A DNA stretch of 55,092 nt from CAZUVM01 sp964623885 (GCA_964623885.1 CAZUVM010000161.1:1-55092), one strand, 5' to 3'. Shown: positions 43,965 through 51,541, numbered from the stretch's first letter. The notes: generated by a model from the sequence alone, not told the origin. Translations and numbers: made by a program.

Positions 43965-44039
43965 ACCACGAATGGACACAAATAGACACCAATCAGAGTA
44001 CAATTCTTTCCCATTCTAACCTGGGATTCATTAGTGGTT
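43965..44039. repeat. ACCACGGAT-type inverted-repeat element inside BMC operon
   Basis: A degenerate left arm at 43965-43993 (10-nt periodic, ACCACGAATGGACACAAATA...) and a short right arm at 44026-44039 (ATTCATTAGTGGTT) are inverted relative to each other. It fills the whole gap between the aldolase stop codon and the aldolase-fold gene start, like the larger element at 3285-3431. Confidence 0.55.
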
Positions 44040-45098
44040 TCACTTCGATGATTGCATGATCTGATCGGTGATGGCCTGGACGAGCGCCTCGGCTTCGGGG
44101 TCTGCAGCGCCGGTTGGTGCACCGTTCGGGGCATTGGCATTTGGCGCAGCGCAAGTCACGCCCGGCCGCCAGCCTTCGTTGTCGCAAAGCTCGCATTCCT
44201 TGAGCCCAAAGCGGGGGTCAGGGATCCCAAGGCTTTGCTTGATCTTGAGCAAGTCCTGGAGCTGAGCCGGCGTCATCGTATTTACTGGCTTGCCCAATTG
44301 CGACGCCACTAGAACGGTGCGGCAGTACGCTTCGAGGATCTCCATCTTGAAATAGGCGTCTTCGACATCGTTGTGGCTCCAAGTGACGACGCCATGATTC
44401 GCCATGAGAATGGTGTTGTGGTTATCCACCAGGTCCGCCACCAATTTGCCCATCTCCGGGGTGCCGGGGGTGCGGTAGGGGGCAATCGCGACCGAGGCGA
44501 AAACCTCGAACTCAGGAATCATGCAGGTCGGTGGTTCGACACCGGCCACGGCAAAGCCCGTGGCATAGGGCGGATGACAATGTACGGTTGCCACGGCGCG
44601 CGCCTGCCGTTTCATGATCTGCAAGTGCATCAGGATTTCGCTGGTCCGCTTTTTCATGCCGGCCAGTTGGTTGCCTTCCAAGTCTACCAGACACATGTCC
44701 TCAGGCTTCATGAAGCCTTTGGAAACCAGAGTCGGCGTGCACAACGCAAGATCCGGAGCAACACGGATGGCAATATTCCCGCCATTGCCGTCCACGTAAG
44801 CGCGTTGCCAAAGACGCCGTCCCACGTCACAGAGCTGGAGCTTAAACTCTTGTAGCTTTGGAGAATTGAAGAACGCTTCAAGATCCGACTTGCTGCTCTG
44901 GGCCGTAATCGGGCGCGTTGGACCATTAGACTGAACGGAAGCAGATGATGGAGCGGTCCTGCCATTTCCGGGCGCCTGTAAATCGCGAAGGAAATCACGA
45001 GCCGAAGGTGTCAACAGCGCATCTTCGGGCAGGGTGCGCACGTCTTTGCCCTGGCGGACCATTTCTTCCAGATCCCGAACACTGATAACCTGTTTCAT
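44040..45098 (-). CDS. Class II aldolase (fuculose/rhamnulose-1-phosphate aldolase type) of the BMC
   Basis: Zinc-dependent aldolase (AraD/FucA superfamily), 352 residues, expected to split a 6-deoxyketohexose-1-phosphate into L-lactaldehyde and dihydroxyacetone phosphate inside the microcompartment. Zinc ligands are visible: TVHCHPPYATGFA and MANHGVVTW; the catalytic Glu region is KRTSEILMHLQI. The N-terminal 110 residues are an extension: ISVRDLEEMVRQGKDVRTLP then ALLTPSARDFLRDL, a module like that at the start of EutQ and some other BMC enzymes, then a Ser/Pro/Thr linker. The C-terminal PEAEALVQAITDQIMQSSK is a plausible encapsulation peptide after an Ala/Pro linker. It lies 3 nt downstream of the BMC-P gene. 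Confidence 0.9.
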   Translation of the reverse strand: MKQVISVRDLEEMVRQGKDVRTLPEDALLTPSARDFLRDLQAPGNGRTAPSSASVQSNGPTRPITAQSSKSDLEAFFNSPKLQEFKLQLCDVGRRLWQRAYVDGNGGNIAIRVAPDLALCTPTLVSKGFMKPEDMCLVDLEGNQLAGMKKRTSEILMHLQIMKRQARAVATVHCHPPYATGFAVAGVEPPTCMIPEFEVFASVAIAPYRTPGTPEMGKLVADLVDNHNTILMANHGVVTWSHNDVEDAYFKMEILEAYCRTVLVASQLGKPVNTMTPAQLQDLLKIKQSLGIPDPRFGLKECELCDNEGWRPGVTCAAPNANAPNGAPTGAADPEAEALVQAITDQIMQSSK

Positions 45099-45101
45099 GG
45101 C

Positions 45102-45401
45102 TTACAGCGGCTTATAAAAAACTTCATCAACCAGCGCGGCATTGATTGCATCCACTGGTGTTGGTTTGCTGAAAGGACATGCTGCCTCACGGCCTTCCAC
45201 GAATCCAATCGTTTGGCCGACACCCGCGCCTAAATCATCGTAGACCACCAGGCTTGGGTCAGTGCTCATTCCAGGAAGGGGCTCCGAACCCTTTTGAAAG
45301 TGGGCGCGCGTGAACGGCGATACGATCAACCAGCGCGCGCCGTGCAGCGAGTCAACGGTGACGCTCAAGGTGATTCGGCCGATGACAGTGCCTAATCGCA
45401 T
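45102..45401 (-). CDS. BMC-P pentameric vertex protein (EutN/CcmL family), third copy
   Basis: A 99-residue EutN/CcmL-type protein, expected to form pentamers capping vertices of the icosahedral shell. It begins MRLGTVIGRITLSVTVDSLH and continues RWLIVSPF, SLVVYDDLGAGVGQTIGFVE, the second containing the Gly-rich turn typical of the family, and VDAINAALVDEV near the end. It is the most divergent of the three BMC-P copies. It overlaps the previous BMC-P gene by 10 nt and precedes the aldolase gene by 3 nt, so translation is likely coupled. Confidence 0.92.
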   Translation of the reverse strand: MRLGTVIGRITLSVTVDSLHGARWLIVSPFTRAHFQKGSEPLPGMSTDPSLVVYDDLGAGVGQTIGFVEGREAACPFSKPTPVDAINAALVDEVFYKPL

Positions 45402-45676
45402 AAGGGAACGATGTGGTTTTGATCATCCACTATTCCGACGACCATCCAGCGGACAGGGCTTTTGTCATCGCCGACTGCTTTACGGGCGGCCATGCCATCC
45501 GAGGAGATAATCACCTTTTGGTGCATAGCGGCTCCGTGCGCGTCGATCGCAACCTGCGGTACGCCCTCCGGTTGCTCAGCAGCATTGACGGGCTGGCAAA
45601 TCACCAAACGCCACCCTTCAAAGCTTGGATGCTTTCGGGTGGCCACTATTGTGCCTTCAACACGTGCGAGTAACAT
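45392..45676 (-). CDS. BMC-P pentameric vertex protein (EutN/CcmL family), second copy
   Basis: A 94-residue shell protein beginning MLLARVEGTIVATRKHPSFE, the conserved first strands of the family, with WRLVICQPV, QVAIDAHGA and VRWMVVGIVDDQNH. The usual GAGxG turn (as in the first copy) is replaced by DAHGAAMHQKVIISSDG, a sign of divergence. The 3' end overlaps the following BMC-P gene by 10 nt; 26 nt separate it from the aldehyde dehydrogenase gene upstream. Confidence 0.93.
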   Translation of the reverse strand: MLLARVEGTIVATRKHPSFEGWRLVICQPVNAAEQPEGVPQVAIDAHGAAMHQKVIISSDGMAARKAVGDDKSPVRWMVVGIVDDQNHIVPLCD

Positions 45677-45702
45677 GGTTTAACGGTTTCTCAGGTTTCG
45701 AG

Positions 45703-47208
45703 TCAGTAGATTCTGAGATTGTCCACCATCACGCAGCGGCGCACCCGGCAAAAAGTTTTTGGGTTGGTGACACCTTCACCGGTGGGTGTGGCAATCGAAT
45801 AGCTCAGATAGCCTTCGCCACCCAGGCCCAGCCCGGCCATACAAGGGCCATTCTTAATGAACAGTGTTGTGTCAAGCGCGCGCGCCATGGCCGTCATATG
45901 TTCGACATCATGCGAGTGAATGATAGAAGTATGCTTGTAATTGTGTTCCGCGTCCTTCGCAGCTTCGATGCCTTCTTCAACACTCTTCACGCGCACGACG
46001 GGCAGGAATGGCATCATTTGCTCTTCTTTGACGAAAGCGTGATCCTTGTCCGTCTCGGCAAACAGCAATTCCGTTTTTTCAGGCGCGTTCACCCCGGCCG
46101 CTTTGGCTAGCACGGCTGCATCTTTGCCAATAAACGCCTTGTTTACCACCGGCTCCGGACAACCGCCACCGTGGCCTTCTTTAAAGGTGAACGCTTCTTT
46201 GGTCAGTCGTTCGAGTTGGGCTGCGTTCAGTCGCACAGCGCCTGCTTTTTCCATCTCCGATAGGAGCTCATCAGCGACGGTATTCAAAACAAAAACTTCC
46301 TTTTCACCGATACAGAGAAGGTTGTTATCGTAAGCGGCTCCTTGAATGAGCGATCGGGCGGCGCGCTTCAGGCAGGCCGTGTCGTCCACGAGCACCGGCG
46401 GGTTACCCGGTCCGGCGCAGATCGCACGCTTACCGGTTTGCATGGCCGCTTTGACCACAGCTGGACCGCCCGTCACGCATAGCAGCCGCACAGTCTCGTG
46501 GCTGCAAATGGCTTTGAACGAATCCAGTGTTGGTTGCTCTACGATGGTCACCAGGTTTTCAATCCCGACTTCAGACTGGATGACACGGTTATATTCGCCC
46601 ACAGCAAGCGCGGCGCATCGGGCGGCGGAAGGATGAGCGTTGAAGACGACCGCGTTTCCGGCCGCGACAATATTGACGATGTTGCCGCTTAGCGTGGGTA
46701 TTGAATGGGTCGACGGCGTAATGGCAGCTACGACTCCAAATGGAGTATATTCCTCCAGCGTGATTCCATGATCGCCGCTGCGCCCTTCTGGACGGAGCCA
46801 TTCCACACCGGGCACGAGCTTAATTATTTTCAGCTTCTCGATTTTGTGGTCCAGGCGCCCGATTTTCGTCTCTTCCAATTCGATTCGCCCCCATTCATTG
46901 GCATTGGCCTCAGCCAGCGTTTTAACGATTTCAACGACCCTCGCGCGCGCCTCGACGCCTTTCTTTTTTAACTGCAGAAAGCCTGCGTGCGCGGCTGCGC
47001 AGGCGTCGTTTGCGTTCCGGAATACACCGGATCGGCCGCTTGAACCCACAGAGCTCGGGCGATGACCGTTTCCGGAACAACCGCATTCTGAAGCAGCTCT
47101 GGTTGGGGGAGCAGAGGGAGTTGCTGCCGCCGGCGACGCCCCTCGCCCAAGCCGGCCCAAGACTTCGGATACTACCTCGCGAATCAGGGTTTCGTTGACG
47201 CCACTCAT
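45703..47208 (-). CDS. BMC-associated CoA-acylating aldehyde dehydrogenase (PduP/EutE type)
   Basis: A 501-residue enzyme expected to oxidise the aldehyde (lactaldehyde by pathway inference) to acyl-CoA with NAD+. N-terminal residues 1-20 (MSGVNETLIREVVSEVLGRL) form an amphipathic helix followed by an Ala/Pro/Ser-rich linker, the encapsulation-peptide layout of PduP. Core: EYTPFGVVAAITPSTHSIPT, KRAICAGPGNPPVLVDDTAC and the catalytic cysteine in GAAYDNNLLCIGEKEVFV (about residue 298; DNNLPC in most relatives). C-terminal IATPTGEGVTNPKTF is also a family feature. Separated by 6 nt from the BMC-P gene upstream. Confidence 0.95.
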   Translation of the reverse strand: MSGVNETLIREVVSEVLGRLGRGASPAAATPSAPPTRAASECGCSGNGHRPSSVGSSGRSGVFRNANDACAAAHAGFLQLKKKGVEARARVVEIVKTLAEANANEWGRIELEETKIGRLDHKIEKLKIIKLVPGVEWLRPEGRSGDHGITLEEYTPFGVVAAITPSTHSIPTLSGNIVNIVAAGNAVVFNAHPSAARCAALAVGEYNRVIQSEVGIENLVTIVEQPTLDSFKAICSHETVRLLCVTGGPAVVKAAMQTGKRAICAGPGNPPVLVDDTACLKRAARSLIQGAAYDNNLLCIGEKEVFVLNTVADELLSEMEKAGAVRLNAAQLERLTKEAFTFKEGHGGGCPEPVVNKAFIGKDAAVLAKAAGVNAPEKTELLFAETDKDHAFVKEEQMMPFLPVVRVKSVEEGIEAAKDAEHNYKHTSIIHSHDVEHMTAMARALDTTLFIKNGPCMAGLGLGGEGYLSYSIATPTGEGVTNPKTFCRVRRCVMVDNLRIY

Positions 47209-47214
47209 AATCGG

Positions 47215-47526
47215 CTATTGTTTCGCGGTGTAGATTTGCTTTCCCAGGACGTCCACGGTATCGACGATGCCGATAATCACCGCGTCGACAGGGGCGTCCT
47301 TCAGGTTTGGGGCGAGCCGCGCCGAGCTGCCCTGGCAAAACATGACCAACTCGCCCAAACCGGCGCCTACGCTATCGACTGCTACAATGGTGTTGGCGCC
47401 CGGCCGAAACTTGGTCGGGTCCTTTTCGTCCACCAATTGCGGGCGCACCAACAGCAGTTTGCGACCGCTCATCGAGGCGTCTTTCTTGGTGGCCACTACC
47501 GAGCCTTCAACGCGTGCGAGGAACAT
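47215..47526 (-). CDS. BMC-P pentameric vertex protein (EutN/CcmL family), first copy
   Basis: A 103-residue protein, the most canonical of the three vertex proteins: MFLARVEGSVVATKKDASMS, LLLVRPQLVDEKDPTKFRPG, NTIVAVDSVGAGLGELVMFC and VDAVIIGIVDTVDV. The SVGAGLGE turn matches CcmL/EutN. It ends 6 nt before the aldehyde dehydrogenase start and begins 106 nt downstream of the third BMC-H gene, a gap with no gene. Confidence 0.95.
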   Translation of the reverse strand: MFLARVEGSVVATKKDASMSGRKLLLVRPQLVDEKDPTKFRPGANTIVAVDSVGAGLGELVMFCQGSSARLAPNLKDAPVDAVIIGIVDTVDVLGKQIYTAKQ

Positions 47527-47632
47527 GGGCTTTTGGATTAATTGAGCTGACTCAGTTTAATGGTTCGTGGGTTGCGTGCGTGCCGGCCTATAGCAGCGCG
47601 GACGACCAGATACGGCCCCGAACAATCTGCCG

Positions 47633-47926
47633 TTACTTGGCGGCAGGTTTGCGCGGCAGGACGGCTTCCACATCGGCGTGCGGCCGCGCAATCACATGCA
47701 CGCTGACCAGGTCGCCTTTGATGGCTTTGATGGCCTGGGCACCGGCATCGGTCGCCGCTTTGACGGCAGCAACGTCACCCACCACGACAGCGGTGACCAG
47801 GGCATTGCCAACCTGGGTCATGGGGCCGGCCAACTCGACGTTGGCAGCTTTGAGCATCGCGTCGGTCCCCTCAACGAGGGCGACCAAACCGCGCGTTTCG
47901 ATAAGTCCAATTGCTTGATGAGCCAT
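47633..47926 (-). CDS. BMC-H hexameric shell protein, third copy
   Basis: A 97-residue BMC-domain protein, building block of the shell facets. It begins MAHQAIGLIETRGLVALVEG, with DAMLKAANVELA, VTAVVVGDVAAVKAATDAGA and VHVIARPHADVEAVLP, all standard. The loop that lines the hexamer pore reads QVGNALVT, with an Asn-Ala pair, unlike GGG and GSG in the two other copies, so permeability probably differs. It sits between the acetate kinase gene and the first BMC-P gene. Confidence 0.95.
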   Translation of the reverse strand: MAHQAIGLIETRGLVALVEGTDAMLKAANVELAGPMTQVGNALVTAVVVGDVAAVKAATDAGAQAIKAIKGDLVSVHVIARPHADVEAVLPRKPAAK

Positions 47927-47959
47927 AAGTAGATGATGGTTAAAGGTAAAGTTGGCAGT

Positions 47960-49222
47960 TCAGGTGACGGTTTGAGATTGCGTAGTCAATTGTGTGTTGC
48001 ATGGTTCGCGGTGTGCGTTGCGGGGTAAGGAAATCGAGGGTTGATTTTCCAGAAAGCGTTTCACCTCACGCGCCACGACGAGTTCTTCGTTTGTCGGAAT
48101 CACCATAATTTTTACGCGTGAAGCCGGGGCATTGATCACGGCTTCCTGAGCGCGAGTGGATTCGTTTTTGTCAGCGTCGAGGACGATCCCGAGCTGGTCG
48201 AAATTAGCGCAAACTGCGCTGCGAAGCTTTGGCCGGTTTTCGCCGATGCCGGCGGTAAACACCAACGCGTCCGCGCCGTTCAATTCGGCCAAAAACGACC
48301 CAATCCAACGGCGGGTTTGGTGGGTTAGAACGTCGAGCGCCAACTGCGCGCGCTGGTTTCCCGAAGCCGCTTGCTGCTCGATGTCACGAAAATCGTTGTA
48401 TCCACCCGAGAGCGCTTTGAGGCCCGATTCCTTGCAGAGTAATCGTTCGGCTTCGTCCAGAGTAAGGCCGGTCGAACGCGTCAGGAATGGCAGGGCGAAG
48501 GAGTCGAGATCGCCCACGCGATTGTTTTGCGGCAATCCGGATTGTGGGCTGAGTCCCATGCTGGTGCCAATCGCTACCCCATTGAGAATTCCAGTTACTG
48601 ACGAACTGCCGCCGAGATGGCACGAAATTACTCGAAGGGTGGGCGAGCGGACTGGGCTTGTGGCATTGTTCACATACAGTTGTCGCACGCGTTCAGCCAC
48701 ATCTTCGCGCCCCAGCAACTCAGCCGAGCGTTCAGCAATGAATTTATGGCTCGCTCCATGAAATCCCCAGCGACGCACGCCCAGGTCATGCCAGGGCTCC
48801 GGCACGGCGTAACGGGTCGCAGCAGCGGGGGCCCATTGATAAAAGGCTGTCTCGAACAATCCAACCAGCGGCACGCCGGGCAGCCGCTGTGCGAACAGCC
48901 GGATCCCGGTGATGTAAGGCGGATTGTGAGCCGGCGCGACGCCGTTGAATGCTTCCATGGCTCTCACCACGTTTTCGTCCAGGCGAACGCAGCCGTTTAC
49001 GCCGCGCGCCATGATGGTTTTAAAGCCCACCGCAGCCAATTCGCGCTCGCTTTGAATGCCGCCTGCTTCTTTTAAGGCGGCCAGACAATCACCAATTGCT
49101 TGCGAATAATCCGTGACCCGTTCAAATCCTCCTCGATGCACAAGCCGCTCCTCGCCGCCGGCAAATTCGAACAGCCGCCACTTGAGCGACGTCGAGCCGA
49201 GATTGGCAACGAGGATCTTCAT
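47960..49222 (-). CDS. Divergent acetate kinase family enzyme of the BMC locus
   Basis: Acyl-phosphate:ADP phosphotransferase (AckA/ASKHA fold), 420 residues from ATG 49222, expected to make ATP from the acyl phosphate produced by PduL. N-terminal VANLGSTSLKW, GFHGASHKF (H155), RVGDLD, FTAGIGENRP and IPTNEELVVARE are the usual signatures. Two canonical active-site positions differ: the Arg of HRVVHGG (Arg91 in Methanosarcina thermophila) aligns with K68 in GFKTIMARG, and the Asp of FDTAFH (Asp148) with E124 in FETAFY. HLGNG is HLGGS. It keeps a kinase-like fold, but substrate range may be altered. The extension to 49240 is not needed. Confidence 0.85.
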   Translation of the reverse strand: MKILVANLGSTSLKWRLFEFAGGEERLVHRGGFERVTDYSQAIGDCLAALKEAGGIQSERELAAVGFKTIMARGVNGCVRLDENVVRAMEAFNGVAPAHNPPYITGIRLFAQRLPGVPLVGLFETAFYQWAPAAATRYAVPEPWHDLGVRRWGFHGASHKFIAERSAELLGREDVAERVRQLYVNNATSPVRSPTLRVISCHLGGSSSVTGILNGVAIGTSMGLSPQSGLPQNNRVGDLDSFALPFLTRSTGLTLDEAERLLCKESGLKALSGGYNDFRDIEQQAASGNQRAQLALDVLTHQTRRWIGSFLAELNGADALVFTAGIGENRPKLRSAVCANFDQLGIVLDADKNESTRAQEAVINAPASRVKIMVIPTNEELVVAREVKRFLENQPSISLPRNAHREPCNTQLTTQSQTVT

Positions 49223-49278
49223 TAAACGGATTTCAGCCAAGTACCCAGGGCTGATGAATTAAATGTAGGCGACCGGTG

Positions 49279-49557
49279 TTACTGCAGCCATTTCCCGAGA
49301 CCTGCCAGGCCATCGTGCGGGCGCGGGATTACCTGGACGCTGATCACCTGGCCGACTTGTGCCGCGGCGGACGCGCCCGCGTCGGTTGCGGCCTTCACCG
49401 CCGCGACATCGCCACGGAAGAACCCGGTCACGTAACCGCTGCCGATCTTTTCCCATCCGACCAGCGTTACATTGGCCGCCTTGAGAGCGGCGTCGCACGC
49501 TTCGAGTAAGGCACAAAGACCTTTGCACTCGATCATTCCTATCGCTTGTTGAGCCAT
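49279..49557 (-). CDS. BMC-H hexameric shell protein, second copy
   Basis: A 92-residue BMC-domain protein (MAQQAIGMIECKGLCALLEA, DAALKAANVTLVGWE, GFFRGDVAAVKAATDAGASA, VQVIPRPHDGLAGLG). The pore loop KIGSGYVT closely matches PduA-type hexamers, which let small polar molecules through. It has three Cys in the first strand-helix region. Flanked by another BMC-H gene upstream (44 nt) and acetate kinase downstream (56 nt). Confidence 0.95.
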   Translation of the reverse strand: MAQQAIGMIECKGLCALLEACDAALKAANVTLVGWEKIGSGYVTGFFRGDVAAVKAATDAGASAAAQVGQVISVQVIPRPHDGLAGLGKWLQ

Positions 49558-49601
49558 AAATCAGTGAATAGATAAAAGTTTGATAGTTATACCGCGTGGA
49601 A

Positions 49602-49892
49602 TCATTTGGGCCTGGCATTTGCCTCAGGCACGAAGGCCTTGAGCAAGTCCTCGTGTGGACGGGCCAGAATATGGGAGCTGACCAATTCACCCACTTTCGA
49701 TGCGGCCTTCGAGCCCGCGTCCACAGCGGCTTTTACGCTGCCAACGTCCCCGCGGCACAACACGGTAATCAGGCCGCCGCCGATGGGAACAGTTTTGACC
49801 AACGCCACATTGGCGGCCTTCACCATAGCGTCGCTGGCTTCAACGCTGCCGACATAGCCCTTAGTTTCAATCATTCCTAATGCTTCGCTCAT
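49602..49892 (-). CDS. BMC-H hexameric shell protein, first copy
   Basis: A 96-residue BMC-domain protein (MSEALGMIETKGYVGSVEAS, DAMVKAANVALVKTVP, TVLCRGDVGSVKAAVDAGSK, SSHILARPHEDLLKAF). The pore loop reads PIGGGLIT, differing from both other BMC-H copies. It lies 42 nt downstream of the PduL gene, and its own downstream neighbour is another BMC-H gene, so the shell genes lead the operon. Confidence 0.95.
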   Translation of the reverse strand: MSEALGMIETKGYVGSVEASDAMVKAANVALVKTVPIGGGLITVLCRGDVGSVKAAVDAGSKAASKVGELVSSHILARPHEDLLKAFVPEANARPK

Positions 49893-49934
49893 TTTATGTA
49901 GATGGTTAAGAGTTGATGCTTACCGGAAATGTTA

Positions 49935-50669
49935 TCAGATTAATTCACACGGCGTTTCGGCTTGGAGGTTGCAAGCGTTGCCTTCGTCAGTATCGATGTG
50001 CACCTCGAGCTTGAAGCTCTTGTCGACGCGGACCAGCATTTGATCAAGGCTCAAGCCGCATGGGCCGCCAATTTTCAGCTTCATCGCATCGCCGGCTTTC
50101 ACGCCATAAAAGCTCGCGTCCTGTGGCGACATATGAACGTGTCGCAACGCTCGAATTACGCCTTCACTCATTTCAAAGAATCCCGCTGGCCCCATTAACA
50201 TACAGCCCAGTGTGCCTTTGATATCGCCGGATATGCGAAGGGGTAAGTCGAACCCAAGTGCAATGCCGTCCGTGTAGGCTAGTTCCACCTGGTTCAAACT
50301 TCGGCATGGACCCAGGATGCGCAGGTTGGATATCACCCGGCTGCGCGGACCAATCAAAGTAACAGTCTCCTTCGCGGCGAACTGTCCCTCCTGGTAAAGC
50401 CACTTGTGAACCGTCAATTGGCGGCCTTTACCGAACAGGGTTTCAACAGCTTCTGGCGTGAGGTGGCAGTGGCGCGCACTGACGTTTACCACTAGCGGAT
50501 TGGGAGCGGTCGCGCGTTGTGGCAAAGCTTTGCCCAGCCGCTGATAAACGGCCTGACGCACCATGTGCTCCACCACAGCACGGTGCATAGTTGCGCTCGC
50601 CCCTGGCGGGGTAAGCGAAGCTAAAATAGGCGCATTTGCTGCCATGACTTGCATCTGTTGTTGCCACAT
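49935..50669 (-). CDS. pduL: PduL-type phosphotransacylase of the BMC
   Basis: Zinc-dependent acyl-CoA:phosphate acyltransferase, 244 residues, recycling CoA inside the compartment. Two PduL domains are seen with all metal/catalytic features: H67 and H69 in VNVSARHCHLTPEAVETLFG, the RSRVISNLRILGPCR loop with R111, H177 and H179 in RALRHVHMSPQDASFYG, and H224 in KLEVHIDTDEGNAC. The first 50 residues (MWQQQMQVMAANAPILASL, then HRAVVEHMVRQAVYQRLGK) are an extension containing an amphipathic helix, probably for encapsulation. The start is ATG 50669, 61 nt from the divergent DeoR gene. It is the first gene of the BMC operon. Confidence 0.96.
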   Translation of the reverse strand: MWQQQMQVMAANAPILASLTPPGASATMHRAVVEHMVRQAVYQRLGKALPQRATAPNPLVVNVSARHCHLTPEAVETLFGKGRQLTVHKWLYQEGQFAAKETVTLIGPRSRVISNLRILGPCRSLNQVELAYTDGIALGFDLPLRISGDIKGTLGCMLMGPAGFFEMSEGVIRALRHVHMSPQDASFYGVKAGDAMKLKIGGPCGLSLDQMLVRVDKSFKLEVHIDTDEGNACNLQAETPCELI

Positions 50670-50730
50670 ATTGAACAGTTGTCAACAAAAAACTTGCAAA
50701 ATCTATCAAAATATATCAAATTCTTGCCAG
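50670..50730. promoter_or_regulatory. Divergent promoter/operator between pduL and DeoR genes
   Basis: This 61-nt AT-rich spacer contains the word CAAA at 50697, 50707 and 50717, exactly 10 nt apart, within TTGCAAAATC TATCAAAATA TATCAAATTC; TATCAAA occurs at 50704 and 50714. Such helical-turn phasing suits a DeoR-family operator. Promoters for both directions must overlap it, though I cannot assign -10/-35 boxes with confidence. Confidence 0.5.
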
Positions 50731-51495
50731 ATGCCGCCAGAACAGCGCCAACATCGGATAAGCGAATATATACAAAAAGTGGAGTTCGCTTCGTTGGAAG
50801 AGATTTCCAGGGAAGTAGATGCATCCGTTTCAACGGTCCGCCGTGATCTGACGGCATTGGAGACAACCGGTCTTCTACGCAGGACTCACGGAGGTGCGAG
50901 AATCGTAGTGCCGAAATCGGACGAGTTTACTTTCTCTTCCCGGGATACACATCAACTGGCAGAGAAAGAGGCAATTGGCAAAGCCTGCGCGAGTATGCTA
51001 ATGCCGAGCCAGACCATCATCATTGACGCCGGCACAACCGTTTATCACGTGGCACGGTACCTGGAGAGCAAATCGCCGCAAATCATAACCAACTCGTTGC
51101 CGGTGGCTAATTTGTTCGCTTCGTCGAACCGGTCGGAAGTGGTTGTGTCAGGAGGAGTGATTTATCCGCGGCTGGGTGTTCTTGTGGGGCCGGTCGCGGT
51201 GGAATCATTCAGAAAAATTCATGCGGACGTGGCAGTCATGAGCGCGGGAGGCCTCGCCCTGGACGGAATTACTAATTCGCATGGACTGCTGATCGATATT
51301 CAGCGGGCGATGATTCAGGCGGCGCAGAAAGTGATTTTCTGCTTCGATCATACGAAACTCGGGCGCCAATCAGTCCTGCCTCTCTGCGGTTTGGATGCGG
51401 TAGACACAATTGTCACGGACAGCGGCGCGCCTCCAGAGCTGGTAGAAGCATTGCGGGCCCGAGAAATCGAAGTTGTGATTGCGCCCGTTGAATAA
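50731..51495 (+). CDS. DeoR-family transcriptional regulator of the BMC operon
   Basis: A 254-residue DeoR/GlpR-type regulator from ATG 50731; an earlier in-frame start at 50563 would overlap pduL and give an implausible Cys-rich peptide. N-terminal HTH: RQHRISEYIQKVEFASLEEI, VDASVSTVRRDLTALETTGL, RRTHGGARIV. The C-terminal sugar-phosphate sensor has IIIDAGTTVYHVARYLE, NSLPVANLF, SGGVIYPRLGVLVGPVAVES, AVMSAGGLALDGITN and FDHTKLGRQSVLPLCGLDAV. In this family sugar phosphates relieve repression, so fuculose-1-P, rhamnulose-1-P or DHAP are plausible inducers here. Divergent to the eleven BMC genes; almost certainly their local regulator. Confidence 0.94.
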   Translation: MPPEQRQHRISEYIQKVEFASLEEISREVDASVSTVRRDLTALETTGLLRRTHGGARIVVPKSDEFTFSSRDTHQLAEKEAIGKACASMLMPSQTIIIDAGTTVYHVARYLESKSPQIITNSLPVANLFASSNRSEVVVSGGVIYPRLGVLVGPVAVESFRKIHADVAVMSAGGLALDGITNSHGLLIDIQRAMIQAAQKVIFCFDHTKLGRQSVLPLCGLDAVDTIVTDSGAPPELVEALRAREIEVVIAPVE

Positions 51496-51541
51496 CAAAA
51501 GGCCCGCAGAACCCTTGCTTCAAATAACGCAGTGCCTGGAG

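Noticed and set aside
49935..50669. B12-dependent propanediol or ethanolamine utilisation locus
   Set aside because: No diol dehydratase, ammonia lyase, glycyl-radical enzyme or cobalamin genes accompany pduL; the class II aldolase points to the PVM deoxysugar type.
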